Shown: in pieces, positions 62,260-64,000 of the stretch
Position numbering within the stretch: the first letter of the stretch is position 1
Layout: each line of letters begins with the position of its first letter
DNA from: Pomacea canaliculata
Taxonomy: Eukaryota; Mollusca; Gastropoda; Architaenioglossa; Ampullariidae
Assembly: GCF_003073045.1 (NCBI RefSeq)
Contig: NC_037603.1
Coordinates: 11,438,192 to 11,502,191, forward strand
Direction: 5' to 3'
DNA length: 64,000 bases
Notes under the pieces: model-generated
Told to the model about the DNA's origin: nothing
Database searches by the model: none
Seen by the model: only the letters and a program-made list of their open reading frames with translations
Made by a program: the position numbers and the translations under genes

Positions 62260-64000
62260 ATTTGTTTGTTTGTTTATTTACTTTTCCTGTATCCTTCTGA
62301 GTATTATTTTCTACCGTCTTTAGCTTCCGTTGCTGTTGCACGCAGTCTTTCAGTTTTTAGTGATGACATTTCATCAATTTATCTTTGAAAACAGAAAGCA
62401 GTACTGTGAACTGAACTGTATCGCGTTCAGAGATAGAAAAGAGTGAAATAATATTTTAACTCATTTTTAACATTGCAATATCAAAGATATTTTCAATCTC
62501 CTATCTCTTACCTAAGTGCTTTATATATATAATATGCCAGAAAATAATTGCAGCACAAACGTAGCTCAGAGTGATCCTCAACCTGTCTGCGCTTCCTGGA
62601 TGTGCTTGCGTGCACTCTGCGCACCTTTAAAACAACAATTGTAAACTGATTTGTGTTCTGCCTGTGCAGTAGCAAGCCCACAAGGTGGAATTGGTGTCTG
62701 CCAGACATCAGAAGCCAGGCAAGCAGACATGATTCATGACCACACGATCGCCTTCAGCTGCTGGCAGATGCACGACACCATGGATTGCCGACCCTGCATC
62801 CACATCCACATCCACATCCACATCCACATCCACATCCACATCCACAAAACTTGCATTCCGCTGCAGCTATTAATTTCTTGTGACGAGAAAAATCCCAGTA
62901 GGCAATTATAATAACCGATTTCTGGGTTCAAAAGCCTGAAATTGTTAATTTAATTTGCTGTTAGATGTCACTCAGGAGTCCATTATTTTCACAAGTGGAT
63001 GAGATTTAGCCTTATAATTAACTCGGTGTTTAAAGACTTCTCTCGCCATTTCATTGACACTACCGTCGATATTTTACTTGTAAATATAAAGCTAACCTTT
63101 GCAAATTCATAAAATAATCTTGATGATAGATATCTGAGTTTGTAGTCAGAGGGAAGACACAATTTACTGCCTCATTAAATAATTCCTGGACCATAACAGT
63201 ATGATTGATGAGGCATGACGATAATACCCGATGATGTCTAGATGATGTGTGGTTGAAGTCAATGGTAGAAGAAACAATACTTACCACAAACAATGCATGT
63301 GATCCCATAAATACACGGATCAGGAGCTAAAGATGTGTCAAATAATTTCTTTTTGTCTGTGAAGGACTTAGACCACTGAGCTTAGTTCAAAGTTTACATT
63401 GTGTACCTAGAAATAAAAAGAAAGTTGCATAAATATCTTCTGGATGTGTGTGGTTTGTTCAACAGGGAACAAACATCTTCTCTCTTTCTGACAGAAACTA
63501 TACATCTTTGCAGGTCTTTTGCATTTTAAAATTCCTAAAAGAGAGTCCAACTTTCACATGTCTGAAACTCGAGTTCCAGAAAAAGTTTGGTGAGAGGTTT
63601 ACAAGTCTTGAGGCTTGAGTACCACTGGGAAAATTTTTTAATACACTGAATGCAATTTGTGAATCCACTTTCAAGTATTTATTTTCCTTTTATTGCAGTT
63701 TTCTAGCTTTCGGGCGATTGAATCAGTATCTTTTTCATCGAAATAAAACAAAACCGTTGATTTGTTTTCTAGAAGAATTGAAAAGTTAAGCAACATGTAA
63801 CATGAGATTCACGTTTCCATGACAACATAAAAATTGTACTTGCGCGTGTTTTGCGTTTGCCAGAGAATTTAAATAAGAACAAAGGCTGTTGGTTGTGAGA
63901 GTATAAAAAGTAGGATTTATGAGAAACATCAGACAAATGCAAATTTTTGAAGGATGTCATGATCCGGTAACAGTTTAATCCTGGCGGCTATTTTTAGCTT
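62260..64000. other. Intergenic to window end; no gene seen
   Basis: AT-rich DNA with one hexanucleotide repeat at 62797. No exon-like segment. Confidence 0.5.
62797..62846 (+). repeat. (CATCCA)n hexanucleotide repeat
   Basis: About eight copies; the minus strand reads as a WMWM artefact. Confidence 0.96.

Overview
The window looks like animal nuclear DNA, most likely from a mollusc or another lophotrochozoan. It is AT-rich, with short coding exons bounded by GT/AG splice signals and separated by long introns. It is full of microsatellites and minisatellites, and it carries decayed LINE reverse transcriptase fragments. There are no operons, ribosome-binding sites or bacterial features. The species assignment is inference and rests on the kinds of genes and repeats seen.

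Layout. (1) 1-2.6 kb, plus strand: the last two exons of a rhodopsin-type G-protein-coupled receptor (TM6, then TM7 and tail). (2) 2.6-35 kb: a gene-poor stretch with tandem repeats, tRNA-like SINE remnants, a decayed LINE at 30.5-31.0 kb, and a weak hint of a minus-strand gene start at 33.1-31.5 kb. (3) 46.4-35.1 kb, minus strand: a multi-exon gene for a zinc-finger protein with one clear FYVE module (RRHHCR motif, RVCRKC end) and a second cross-braced CxxC module, followed by a coiled-coil tail. I traced eleven exons by splice phase. (4) 44.3-45.8 kb, inside intron 1 of that gene: a 22-bp minisatellite, an inverted-repeat element and a decayed LINE. (5) 54.0-52.5 kb, minus strand: an intronless aerolysin-like (ETX/MTX2 beta-pore) gene whose reading frame is broken at least twice. 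(6) 49.1, 58.0 and 61.9 kb, plus strand: three isolated coding-like exons that I cannot assign.

Nothing shows that the genes act together. The main theme is that clear homology runs through several reading frames, in both the aerolysin-like gene and the zinc-finger gene. Either the consensus has small indel errors or these loci are decaying, and this affects every gene model here. Exon ends are predictions from splice signals and phase only.
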